Source: Micromonospora sp. DSM 45708
Lineage (GTDB): Bacteria; Actinomycetota; Actinomycetes; Mycobacteriales; Micromonosporaceae
Assembly (NCBI RefSeq): GCF_039566955.1
Contig: NZ_CP154796.1
Span: 2,232,001-2,296,000 of the forward strand
Length of the DNA: 64,000 bases
Direction of reading: 5' to 3'
Shown: positions 55,162 through 63,776 of the stretch, piece after piece
How positions within the stretch are numbered: the first letter of the stretch is position 1
How the letters are laid out: every line of letters starts with the position of its first letter
The notes under the pieces: generated by a model
What the model was told of the DNA's origin: nothing
Seen by the model: the letters and a program-made list of their open reading frames with translations, nothing else
The model's database searches: none
Made by a program: the position numbers and the translations under genes

Positions 55162-56448
55162 TCAGGACGGGGCCGGCTCCGGGCGGGTGCGGCGTGCCCA
55201 GGCCACGACCGGGCCGCTGAGGGCGGCGCCGGCCAGCGGGATCAGGGCGAGGACGAGCCAGCCGGCGGCGCCCAGACCGCCGGTCAGGCCGGTCACCAGG
55301 GCGGGGCCCGCCACCGCCGGGACCGCCTGGCCGAGCCGGAACACCCCGGCGTAGCGGGCCTGCGCGCGCTCCGGGGCGAGACCGAACTGCATGGTCCACC
55401 GCGCCGTCTCACCGCCGAGCTCGGCGAAGGTCAGCAGGACCGCGACCAGCACCAGCACCGCGATCGCGGGCACCGTCGGCAGCCGGCCGGTCAGCGCGGC
55501 CACCGGGCAGGCGGCAGCGAGCAGCAGGAACGCGAACCGCTGGAGGCGCGCGGCGGCCGGAATGGTGTCACCGGCCCGCGACACCCGGACCTGGAGCAGC
55601 ACGACCAGCACGGTGTTGATGCCGGTCAGCCACGCCGCGAGCGGGCGGGGCGCGTCGGTGGCGGAGACGATCCAGAGGGGCAGGCCGACCAGCAGGATCG
55701 TCTCGCCGATCCGGGTGAGGCAGCTCACCTGCGCCACGAGCAGGTAGGGCAGGTCGGCGAGGGGCCGGACGCGTTGCCGGGCGCCCTCCGTCGAGGCGGG
55801 CCTCGGCCACGCCGGCAGCAGCAGGTAGAGGCCCGCGACCGCGACCCAGCACGCGGCCACGGCCACCAGCATTCCGACGTACGCCGCCCGCGAGTCGACG
55901 GCGAGCACCAGACCGGCCGCCAGGGTGCCGAGCGCGAAACCGGCGTTGAACACGCTCCGCAGGTACGCCGAGACGCGCACCCGGTCGCTCCCGGTGACCG
56001 CAGCCGCGATCATGCCGTCCCGGCTGACGTCCCAGGACTGCTCGGCGACGGCGACCAGCGCGACCAGCGGCACGAAGAGCCAGAACTGGCCGGCCGCCAG
56101 CAGCAGGAGCACGAACAGCGCTTGGAGCAGCACGAACACGATGGACATCCGGCGGGCACCGTGACGATCGGCCAGCCGGCCGGCCGGGACGCTCGCCGCG
56201 ATGCCGGCGAGGGCGGCGGCGGAGAGCCCGGCCCCCACCTGGCCGACGGTCAGGTCACCGGCGCGGAGGAAGTAGACCGGCGCGCCGGCCAGATAGAGGC
56301 CGGCGCCGATGCTGCCGGCCAGCTGTGCGACCGCGAGCCAGCGGGCGGGGCCGGTCACCGGAACGAGAGCGCCGAGCGCGGAGCGCAGTCGCCCCCGCGG
56401 CGCCCCACCGCCTCCGGCGTCGGACAGAGTGGACCGCGGTGACGCCAT
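55162..56448 (-). CDS. MFS transporter, 12-TM type
   Basis: A 428-residue membrane protein: ARWLAVAQLAGSIGAGLYLAGAPVYFL (TM1, shown in part), motif A VPAGRLADRHGARRMSIVFVLL, WDVSRDGMIAAAV, and about 12 hydrophobic segments to the end. It belongs to the broad sugar/drug MFS group. Divergent placement from the second assembly line and location in an operon with PCP-TE suggest export of its product or self-resistance. ATG at 56448 follows GGGGGAA; the frame from 56652 is extension into the promoter. Confidence 0.85.
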   Translation of the reverse strand: MASPRSTLSDAGGGGAPRGRLRSALGALVPVTGPARWLAVAQLAGSIGAGLYLAGAPVYFLRAGDLTVGQVGAGLSAAALAGIAASVPAGRLADRHGARRMSIVFVLLQALFVLLLLAAGQFWLFVPLVALVAVAEQSWDVSRDGMIAAAVTGSDRVRVSAYLRSVFNAGFALGTLAAGLVLAVDSRAAYVGMLVAVAACWVAVAGLYLLLPAWPRPASTEGARQRVRPLADLPYLLVAQVSCLTRIGETILLVGLPLWIVSATDAPRPLAAWLTGINTVLVVLLQVRVSRAGDTIPAAARLQRFAFLLLAAACPVAALTGRLPTVPAIAVLVLVAVLLTFAELGGETARWTMQFGLAPERAQARYAGVFRLGQAVPAVAGPALVTGLTGGLGAAGWLVLALIPLAGAALSGPVVAWARRTRPEPAPS

Positions 56449-56701
56449 GCCGTTCCCCCGTTTGAGCTGCGTGATCCGCGTGCGAGAGGGCGAATCCCGG
56501 CTGCTTGATCTTTGTGTCCACGGGGACGGGATGCCTGCACGCGCATTGACGCGAGCGATTCTAACAGCACCACCGTCACGGGCCTCGGCACTGACCGTCG
56601 TGGATTGCTCGGTGCCACCGCCGCGTGCTACGGTCCGCTGCGGGCCTCCCACGGGAGGGCCGCGCTCGCGCAGGCGTCGTCAAAACGGGGGTTCTGACGT
56701 C
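56449..56701. promoter_or_regulatory. Divergent promoter region of the second assembly line
   Basis: A 253-base region between the MFS gene (minus) and the NRPS start (plus). No operator repeat was recognised. The upstream extension of the NRPS frame crosses it but reads as non-coding composition. Confidence 0.4.
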
Positions 56702-59700
56702 TTGGAAAATGCATTTTCCCCTGCCCTCCTTCAGCTCTCCCGCGACGTTCTCGACATTTCCGAGAATCGGTTTCCCGCTGATTCCACGGAATCCTTCGCC
56801 GCATTGGGCGGCACGTCGCTGCGGGCGATGCGGCTGGTCGCCCGGGCCGAGCGTGAGCTCGGTCTGCGGATCGACCTCGCCGACCTGTTGCGTCCCGGGC
56901 CGCTCACCTCGGCGCTGCGCCGGAGCGGGCCGCTGGAGCGTGCTGAGCGCCGGGAGCGCCCGGTGGCGGACCGGCGTCCCCTCCTGCCGGCGCAGCACGC
57001 GATGCTGGTGCACGAGCAGCAGTGGCCGGGCACCGGTTACCGCCTGCTGTTCAGCCTCCGCTGTCCGGGGCCTGCCCGCGCCCGGCACCTGCGCGACTGC
57101 CTGGACGCGTTGACCGCCCGACACGAGACCCTGCGCACCGTGTTCGACGCCGACACCGACCAACCCGGGCGCCGCGTCCTGCGCCGGTGGCGTCCGGTGC
57201 TGCGGGAGCAGGGGCGCTACACCCCCGGCGGCGACCCGGTCGCCGCCGCCCACGCCCACCTCGCCGAGCTGGCGCCCGGACTGGACCCGTTCCGCCGGCC
57301 ACCCGCCGAGTGGCTGCTGACCGAGCTGCCCGGGGACGAGAGCCACGTCGTCTCGCTGCTGGCCCACCACGCCCTGCTCGACGGCTGGGCGGTCGGGCTG
57401 CTCCTGCGGGAACTGGCCGTGGCGTACCTCGGCGGCACCATGCCGCCGGCCGGGCCGGGCGTCCCCCCGGACGTCCTGCTCGGGTGCCCCGCGCTCCCGG
57501 ACGGGCTGCTCAGGCACCGTGCCGACCAGTTGGCCGGGGCGCCGCAGGTGGTGGAGCTGCCCGGCCGGCCCGGCGCCACCCACCGGCCGGGGCGTCCGGG
57601 CTCGCGGTTGACCTTCACGCTCGGGCCCGGGGCCACCGCCGCGTGCGACGACCTGGCGCGCGACGCCGGTGTGACCCGTCCCGCGGTGCTGCTGGCCGCG
57701 TGGGCGCTGGTGACGGCCCGCCGGTGCGGGGTCGACGACCTGCTCGTCGGGGTGCCGGCCGCCGGGCGCCCGACCGCCGAGCTGGGCGAGATGGTCGGGC
57801 TCGCGACCCGCGTCGTGCCGGTGCGCTGCCGGTGGGACGACGAGGCGCCCGCGAGTGCGCTGAGCCCCGCCGTGGCCGACGCCCTCGCCGACGCGGTCGC
57901 CGCCGCCGAGCTGCCGTTCGAGGCGCTCGTGTCGGAGCTGGGCGCCGCCGGGGCGATCGACCGTAACCCGCTGGTCCAGATCGGGTTCGCCGCCCACGAC
58001 GAGCTGATCCCCACCGCGCTGCCGGGACCGGACGGGACGGCGACCGTCCACGAGGGCCACGACGGGGGCTCGGTCTTCGACGCGATGCTCTACCTCCAGG
58101 CGTGGGGGGAGCGCCCCCGCTTCGCGCTGGAGCACCGGCTGGCGGCGCTCTCCCCGGCCGGCGCGGCGGAGCTGGCCGAGGCGTTCGAGGCGACCCTGGT
58201 GGCGCTGGCGCGCGCCCGTGACCTGCCGCTACGGACGGTCCGGGGGATGTCCGAGCGGCAGCGGGCCCGGCTCGACGACTGGGGCCGTGGACCGGACGCC
58301 GACCCGGGGACCGGGTTGTGGCAGGCGTTCTCGGAACAGGCCCGCCGGCGGCCCGGGGCGGTCGCCGTGCGCGGCCCCGAGGGCAGCACCACGTACGCCG
58401 AACTGCTCGACCTCGCCGAGCGGCTCTCGGCCGACCTCGCGGAGGCCGGGGTGACGGCCGGTTCGACGGTGGTGGTGGCGGCTCCGGCCTCCACCACCGA
58501 GGTGGTGGCCGTGCTGGCGACGCTGCGGCTGGGGGCGGCGTACGTCGGCGTCGACGCCGATGCCCCGGACGAACGGGTGGCGGCGCAGCTCGCCCGGTGC
58601 CGCCCGGCCGCCGTCGTGGGTGACCCGCGGATCGCCCGACTCGCCCCGGGGGTCGGCACGGCTCTCACCGGGCGACCCGGGCCCGCCGGCGCCACCCCGC
58701 CCGGCGCCGCGCCGGCCGATCCGCAGCGGGTCGCCTACCTGGCGTTCACCTCCGGGTCCACGGGCGAGCCCAAGGCTGCTCGGATCACCCACGCCGCGGT
58801 GCTGCGGCTCGTGCACGACCGCCACGTGTTCCCGCACGAGCCGGGTGACGGGTTCCTGCGGCTCGCGCCGCTGGCCTTCGACGCGTCCACGATGGAGCTG
58901 TTCGTCCCGCTGCTCACCGGCGGTCGGGTCGAGATCTTTCCGGGTCCGGTTCCCCACCCCGGCGAACTGGCCCGCTTCCTCGCCGAGCGTGACGTCGCCA
59001 CCGCCTGGCTCACCGCCGGCCTGTTCCGGGTGCTCGCCGACTACGACCCGGCGGCGTTCGGCGGGCTCCGGCAGCTGCTCGCCGGTGGCGACGTGGTCCC
59101 GGCCGGTCAGGTCGCGGCCGTGCTGCGGGCCTGCCCGGGTCTGCGGGTCACCAACGGTTACGGCCCCACCGAGAACACCGTCTTCACCACCGTGCACCAC
59201 GTCGACGACCCGTGCGAGCTGGAGGACGACGTCCCGATCGGTCGGCCCGTCCGTGGCACCGGCGTCGTGGTCGTCGACGAGGACGGCGAGCTGCTGCCGC
59301 CCGGCGCGGTGGGCGAGCTGTGCGCCGTCGGCACCGGCCTGGCGGTGGACTATCTCGACGATCCGCAGCGGACCGGGGAGGCGTTCCGGCGGCTCGGCGA
59401 CGGCACCCGCGCCTACCGGACCGGCGATCTGGTGCGCTGGGACGAGCAGGGGCGACTGCGTTTCCTGGGCCGCCGCGACCGGCAGATCAAACTGGACGGA
59501 CACCGGGTCGAGCAGGACGAGGTGGCCCACCGGCTGTCGGCGCACCCGCGGGTGACCGACGTGGCCGTCGTGGTCGCCGGTGACGCCGAGAACGGCCGCT
59601 TCCTGGTGGCGGCGCTGGTCGCCCCGCCGGAGGCCGGCCTCGTCGAGGAGGTGCGCGCGCTGGCGTCGCGGAGCCTCCCGGCGTACGCGGTGCCGAAACG

Positions 59701-60070
59701 CTGGGTGGTGCTCGACGCCCTTCCCCTCACCGCCAACGGCAAGGTCGACACCCGGAGCATCCTGCGCCGGGTCGAAGAGGGGCCGATTCCGGCGGCCCCG
59801 GCACCGCCCCGCACGCCGGCGGCGGATCTCGAAGCGCTGATCGCCGAGGTCTGGGCCACCGTGCTCGGCGACGACGACTTCGACTTCGACGAGTCGTTCT
59901 TCGAGGTGGGCGGCGACTCGTTGCAGTTGGCCAAGGTGCACCGACTGCTGCGGGACCGACTGCCCGACCGGTCGATCGTCCTGCTGGACCTCTACCGGCA
60001 CCCCACCGTGGACGCGCTCGCCGGGTGGCTGCGCGGTGCGGGGCCGGCGACCGCGGGGGTGACCCGATGA
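56702..60070 (+). CDS. Nonribosomal peptide synthetase, PCP-C-A-PCP
   Basis: An 1122-residue protein. It begins directly with a carrier domain (FAALGGTSLRAMRLVARAE, Ser near 38), with no A domain before it. The C domain (~75-510) has LLAHHALLDGWAVG with an intact HHxxxDG. The A domain (~530-1030) has LAFTSGSTGEPKA, GYGPTENTVF and PLTANGKVDTR with its lysine. The last domain is a PCP with VGGDSLQLAKVHRLL near 1072. By alignment the pocket reads about D-A-M-x-L-G-G-V-F-K; no substrate is assigned. TTG at 56702 follows a GGGGG run at 10 bases and the frame before it is not protein-like. The stop overlaps the PKS start, so the chain likely passes straight on. Confidence 0.9.
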   Translation: MENAFSPALLQLSRDVLDISENRFPADSTESFAALGGTSLRAMRLVARAERELGLRIDLADLLRPGPLTSALRRSGPLERAERRERPVADRRPLLPAQHAMLVHEQQWPGTGYRLLFSLRCPGPARARHLRDCLDALTARHETLRTVFDADTDQPGRRVLRRWRPVLREQGRYTPGGDPVAAAHAHLAELAPGLDPFRRPPAEWLLTELPGDESHVVSLLAHHALLDGWAVGLLLRELAVAYLGGTMPPAGPGVPPDVLLGCPALPDGLLRHRADQLAGAPQVVELPGRPGATHRPGRPGSRLTFTLGPGATAACDDLARDAGVTRPAVLLAAWALVTARRCGVDDLLVGVPAAGRPTAELGEMVGLATRVVPVRCRWDDEAPASALSPAVADALADAVAAAELPFEALVSELGAAGAIDRNPLVQIGFAAHDELIPTALPGPDGTATVHEGHDGGSVFDAMLYLQAWGERPRFALEHRLAALSPAGAAELAEAFEATLVALARARDLPLRTVRGMSERQRARLDDWGRGPDADPGTGLWQAFSEQARRRPGAVAVRGPEGSTTYAELLDLAERLSADLAEAGVTAGSTVVVAAPASTTEVVAVLATLRLGAAYVGVDADAPDERVAAQLARCRPAAVVGDPRIARLAPGVGTALTGRPGPAGATPPGAAPADPQRVAYLAFTSGSTGEPKAARITHAAVLRLVHDRHVFPHEPGDGFLRLAPLAFDASTMELFVPLLTGGRVEIFPGPVPHPGELARFLAERDVATAWLTAGLFRVLADYDPAAFGGLRQLLAGGDVVPAGQVAAVLRACPGLRVTNGYGPTENTVFTTVHHVDDPCELEDDVPIGRPVRGTGVVVVDEDGELLPPGAVGELCAVGTGLAVDYLDDPQRTGEAFRRLGDGTRAYRTGDLVRWDEQGRLRFLGRRDRQIKLDGHRVEQDEVAHRLSAHPRVTDVAVVVAGDAENGRFLVAALVAPPEAGLVEEVRALASRSLPAYAVPKRWVVLDALPLTANGKVDTRSILRRVEEGPIPAAPAPPRTPAADLEALIAEVWATVLGDDDFDFDESFFEVGGDSLQLAKVHRLLRDRLPDRSIVLLDLYRHPTVDALAGWLRGAGPATAGVTR

Positions 60071-63018
60071 GCGTCGGACGCGAGCCGGTCGCCGTGGTGG
60101 GAGTCGCCGGCCGCTTTCCGGGCGTCACCGGGCTCGACGAACTGTGGGACGCGTTGGTCGACGGTCGGGAGCTGCTCACCCGGTTCACGCCGGAGCAGCT
60201 CGCCGCCGCCGGCGTCACCGAGCAGGAGCGGGGCGACGCGGACTACGTGCCCGTGCGCGGCGTGCTCGACGGCATCGAGGAGTTCGACGCCGCCTTCTTC
60301 GGTCTCCCACCCCGGGAGGCGATGATCACCGACCCCCAGCACCGGCTGCTGCTGGAGTGCGCGTGGGAGGCTCTCGAGTACGCGGGCCACCCGCCCAGCC
60401 GGGAGCCGGGCCGGATCGGCGTCTTCGTGGGCACCGGCGTCAACACCTACCTGGCGAACCATCTGCTCGGGCGGCCGGAGCTGCTCGCCGAGCTGGGCGC
60501 GCTCCCGACGATCATCGGCAACGAGAAGGATCACGCCGCGACGCGGATCGCGTACCGTCTCGGGCTGCGCGGTGCGGCGATCGGCGTCCAGACGGCCTGC
60601 TCGACCTCGCTCGTCGCGGTGCACCTCGCCTGCGAGAGCCTGTACAGCGGGGACACGGACCTGGCCCTCGCCGGGGGCGCCACGGTCAGCACCCCGCAGC
60701 AGCGCGGCTACCGCTACGAACCGCACGGCATCGGCGCGCCGGACGGGCACTGCCGGGCCTTCTCCCACAGCGCCGCCGGGACGGTGGCCGGCAACGGCGC
60801 CGGGATCGTCGTGCTGCGACGCCTCTCCGACGCGCTGGCCGACGGCGATCCGATCCTGGGGCTGGTGCTCGGCTCCGCGGTCAACAACGACGGGGCGGCG
60901 AAGGTGGGCTACACCGCGCCCTCGGTCGCCGGTCAGGCCGAGGTGATCGGCATGGCCTGGGCCCGGGCCGGCCTCGACCCGACGAGCGTCGACGTGGTGG
61001 AGGCACACGGCACGGGCACCGAGATGGGCGACGCCATCGAGGTCGCCGGGCTCGGTGAGGCACTGGGCCGGGACGGGCCGGCGGGCGGACGCCTGCTGGG
61101 GTCGGTGAAGCCGAACCTCGGCCACCTCGACGCGGCTGCGGGAATCACCGGGATGATCAAGATGCTGCTCGCCCTGCGCCACGGGGTCGTGCCGCCCACC
61201 GTGAACCACGACCGGCCGCATCCCGACATCCCGTTCGCCGAGGCCGGCCTGCGCGTCAACACGACGGCCGAGCCCTGGCCCGCGCGGGGCGGGCCGCGCC
61301 GGGGTTGCGTCAGCTCGTTCGGCATCGGCGGCACCAACGCCCACGTGATCCTCCAGGAGGCGCCACCGCACCCGGTCCCGTCGAGGGCGGCGACCGAAGC
61401 CGATCTCGTGGTGGTGAGCGGGCGCACCCCGCAGGCGGTACGGGCGGCGGCGCGGCGGCTCGCCGACCACCTGGCGAAGGCGCCCGGATGGGAACTCGCC
61501 GACGTCGCGCACACCAGCCGCGTCGGCCGTACCGCCTGGCCGGTCCGACGGGCGATCGTCGCCGCCGACCGCGCCGACCTGCTGCGGCAGCTCGACACCG
61601 GGTCGGAGCCCGTCGTCGTGCCCCGCCGGGCGACGCTCACGTTCGCGTTCCCCGGGCAGGGCAGTCAGTTCCCCGGCATGGCCGCCGACCTGCACGCCAG
61701 GCTGCCCGGCGTCCGCGAGCGGCTCGACGCGGGCCTGGACGCCCTGCCCGCGGGCAGCGCCGACCCGGTACGCGCCGCGCTCCTGGACCCGTACGCCGCG
61801 GCGCAGTCGGCCCGTCCCTCGATCACCCAGCCCGCCCTCTTCCTGGTGGAGTACGCCCTCGGCGCCCAACTCCTCGACTGGGGTCTGCGACCGCAGCGGA
61901 TGATCGGGCACAGCGTCGGGGAGTACGCCGCATTCTGCCTGGCTGGTGGCCTGCGGCTGGCCGACGCGCTGGCGCTGCTCGTGGCACGCGGACGGCTGGT
62001 GGAGCGCACCCCGCCCGGCCGGATGGCCGCCGTGCTGGCCGGGCGGGACCGGGTGGCCGCGCTGCTGCCACCCGACGTGCAGGTGGCCGCCGACAACGCT
62101 CCCGGCGTCACCGTGGTCTCCGGCCCGCCGGCCGGGGTACGGGAGCTGACCGACAGGTGCGCCACCGCCGGCATCCGGGTACGCCCGGTGCCGGCCGCGC
62201 ACGGCTTCCACTCGGGCCTGCTCGACCCGGTCCTCGACGACTTCCGGGCGGCCGTCGGCGCGGTGCCGCACCACCCGGTCTCCACCACCGTCCTCTGTGG
62301 CCTGACCGGCGAGCCGGTTGTCGAGGGCGCGACCCGCCCGGCCGAGCATTGGGTGCGGCAGTTGCGCGAGCCGGTACGGTTCCGGGAGGCGACTGCCGAG
62401 CTGCTCACCACGCGCCACCCGGTCGTCCTCGAGGTCGGGCCGGGCCGGGCGCTGACCGCGCTGGTCCGGGCGGCCGGCGGCGGGCGCGTCCCGGTGGCGC
62501 CCACGATGCCGGCCGAGCCCGGCTCCGCCGCGTTGCCGACGCTGCTGCGGGCTCTCGCGACGGCGTGGACCTGCGGCGTCGAGCCGGACTGGGCCGCGTT
62601 CCGGCTCGACCCGGCCGCCCGGCGGGTGCCGCTGCCGACGTACCCCTTCGAACGGGTCCGGCACTGGGTCGACATCTCCGCACCGGCGGCGGTGGCGGAG
62701 GACGGGCCGGCGGCCCCCGGGACGCCCGCCGTTCCCGACGAACCCGAGACGCCCGCCGTCGCCGTGGAACGGGAGATCATCGCGGCGTGGCGGGACCTGC
62801 TCGGGGCGACCGACGTCGTACCCGATTCCGACTTCTTCGCGTTGGGCGGGGAGTCGCTGGTCGCCGTGCGGATGCTCAGCCGGCTGCGACAGCGGTGCGG
62901 TGTTCGGGTACCGCTGCGGATCCTGGCGCAGGACCCTACCGTGCGCGGGCTGACGCGGGCGGCGCTCGACCGCCTGCCGGACCCGGGTGAACTGGCGACA
63001 CAGGGGGAGAGACAGTGA
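60067..63018 (+). CDS. Type I polyketide synthase module, KS-AT-ACP
   Basis: A 983-residue module. KS (1-~430): GVQTACSTSLVAVHLA with the Cys near 178, VVEAHGTGTEMGD and SVKPNLGHLDAAAG. AT (~530-820): FAFPGQGSQFPGM, MIGHSVGEYAAF, and AAHGFHSGLLDP, where the FHS motif points to malonyl-CoA. The ACP has FALGGESLVAVRMLSRL near 928. No KR, DH or ER is present, so the added C2 unit keeps its beta-keto group. After a C-A-PCP module this gives a beta-keto aminoacyl chain that could cyclise to a tetramic-acid or pyrone type ring; this is inference. It differs from PksE in every domain boundary and is not part of the warhead PKS. ATGA/GTGA overlaps on both sides. Confidence 0.93.
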   Translation: MSVGREPVAVVGVAGRFPGVTGLDELWDALVDGRELLTRFTPEQLAAAGVTEQERGDADYVPVRGVLDGIEEFDAAFFGLPPREAMITDPQHRLLLECAWEALEYAGHPPSREPGRIGVFVGTGVNTYLANHLLGRPELLAELGALPTIIGNEKDHAATRIAYRLGLRGAAIGVQTACSTSLVAVHLACESLYSGDTDLALAGGATVSTPQQRGYRYEPHGIGAPDGHCRAFSHSAAGTVAGNGAGIVVLRRLSDALADGDPILGLVLGSAVNNDGAAKVGYTAPSVAGQAEVIGMAWARAGLDPTSVDVVEAHGTGTEMGDAIEVAGLGEALGRDGPAGGRLLGSVKPNLGHLDAAAGITGMIKMLLALRHGVVPPTVNHDRPHPDIPFAEAGLRVNTTAEPWPARGGPRRGCVSSFGIGGTNAHVILQEAPPHPVPSRAATEADLVVVSGRTPQAVRAAARRLADHLAKAPGWELADVAHTSRVGRTAWPVRRAIVAADRADLLRQLDTGSEPVVVPRRATLTFAFPGQGSQFPGMAADLHARLPGVRERLDAGLDALPAGSADPVRAALLDPYAAAQSARPSITQPALFLVEYALGAQLLDWGLRPQRMIGHSVGEYAAFCLAGGLRLADALALLVARGRLVERTPPGRMAAVLAGRDRVAALLPPDVQVAADNAPGVTVVSGPPAGVRELTDRCATAGIRVRPVPAAHGFHSGLLDPVLDDFRAAVGAVPHHPVSTTVLCGLTGEPVVEGATRPAEHWVRQLREPVRFREATAELLTTRHPVVLEVGPGRALTALVRAAGGGRVPVAPTMPAEPGSAALPTLLRALATAWTCGVEPDWAAFRLDPAARRVPLPTYPFERVRHWVDISAPAAVAEDGPAAPGTPAVPDEPETPAVAVEREIIAAWRDLLGATDVVPDSDFFALGGESLVAVRMLSRLRQRCGVRVPLRILAQDPTVRGLTRAALDRLPDPGELATQGERQ

Positions 63019-63776
63019 CCGCATCGGCGCCTGCCCTGCAAGTCCTCGCGGACGGTCCGGGCGCACCGCTCGTCATCATCGATTTCATCCGCATCTCCGC
63101 CGGCGCCGGGCTCGGTGAGCTGCTCGCGTCGGCGCCCGGTGGCCGGCCCGTGTACCGCGCCGACCCGGTCGAGACGCTCCTGGGCGCCGACGGGTTCCGC
63201 CGCACCACCGACCTCGCCGAGGAGTACGCCGCGGCCGTGCGTCGGCTGCCGTCACGCCCGGCCCTGATCGTGGGCTACTGCAGCGCCACGCCGACGGCCA
63301 TCCGCACCGCCGAGCTGACCGGTGTGCCGCTCGCCCTGGTCGAGCCCACCTGGCAGGACCGGGCCGCCGTGGAGCACGACTTCCGCGCCTTCCGCGCCAC
63401 CCTGCGCGAGGGCGAGCCGGCCGCCGTGCCGCTCGACGCCGACCCGGCCCGGGCCCTCTGCGTGATCACGAGCACGCTCGTCGGCGACCTCGACGCGTTC
63501 GCCGCGGCGTACGACCTGCCTGACGACGAACGTCAGGACACCCGCGAGCAGCTCGTCGACCGGTACGTGGCCTGGCTGCACGTGTTGCTCTCGGCGTCCG
63601 CCGACCCGGTGCCGCCCCGGCCCGCCGACGTGGTGCTGGCCAGCCGGGAGTACGCGGGCGAGCACCCGGGTGTCGAGACGCTCCGGCTCGACCTGTCCGC
63701 CGACGAGGTGCCGACCGCGCCGGCGACCCGGGCCGCCCTGCTCGCGCTGACCGAACCGACGGCGGTGGCCCGGTGA
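63015..63776 (+). CDS. Alpha/beta-hydrolase-like protein with Cys at the nucleophile elbow (copy 2)
   Basis: A 253-residue paralogue of the protein at 11124. Matching blocks are PVYRADPVETLLG (against PVFQIDPIGALSG), DLAEEYAAAVRRL, ALIVGYCSATPTAIRTAEL (against GHCSSSALSLRVAGLL) and LALVEPTWQDRAAVEHDF (against LLVQPGWPDDELVREKF). The nucleophile position is Cys in both. No C-terminal catalytic His is clear. It lies between a KS-AT-ACP protein and an A-domain protein with 4-base overlaps on both sides, so it must act with the assembly line, possibly as an editing, acyl-transfer or release factor. The family has no name that I know. Confidence 0.6.
   Translation: MTASAPALQVLADGPGAPLVIIDFIRISAGAGLGELLASAPGGRPVYRADPVETLLGADGFRRTTDLAEEYAAAVRRLPSRPALIVGYCSATPTAIRTAELTGVPLALVEPTWQDRAAVEHDFRAFRATLREGEPAAVPLDADPARALCVITSTLVGDLDAFAAAYDLPDDERQDTREQLVDRYVAWLHVLLSASADPVPPRPADVVLASREYAGEHPGVETLRLDLSADEVPTAPATRAALLALTEPTAVAR

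Noticed and set aside
59992..63066. Minus-strand frame of 1024 codons opposite the KS-AT-ACP gene
   Set aside because: Shadow frame; the plus strand has full KS, AT and ACP motifs.
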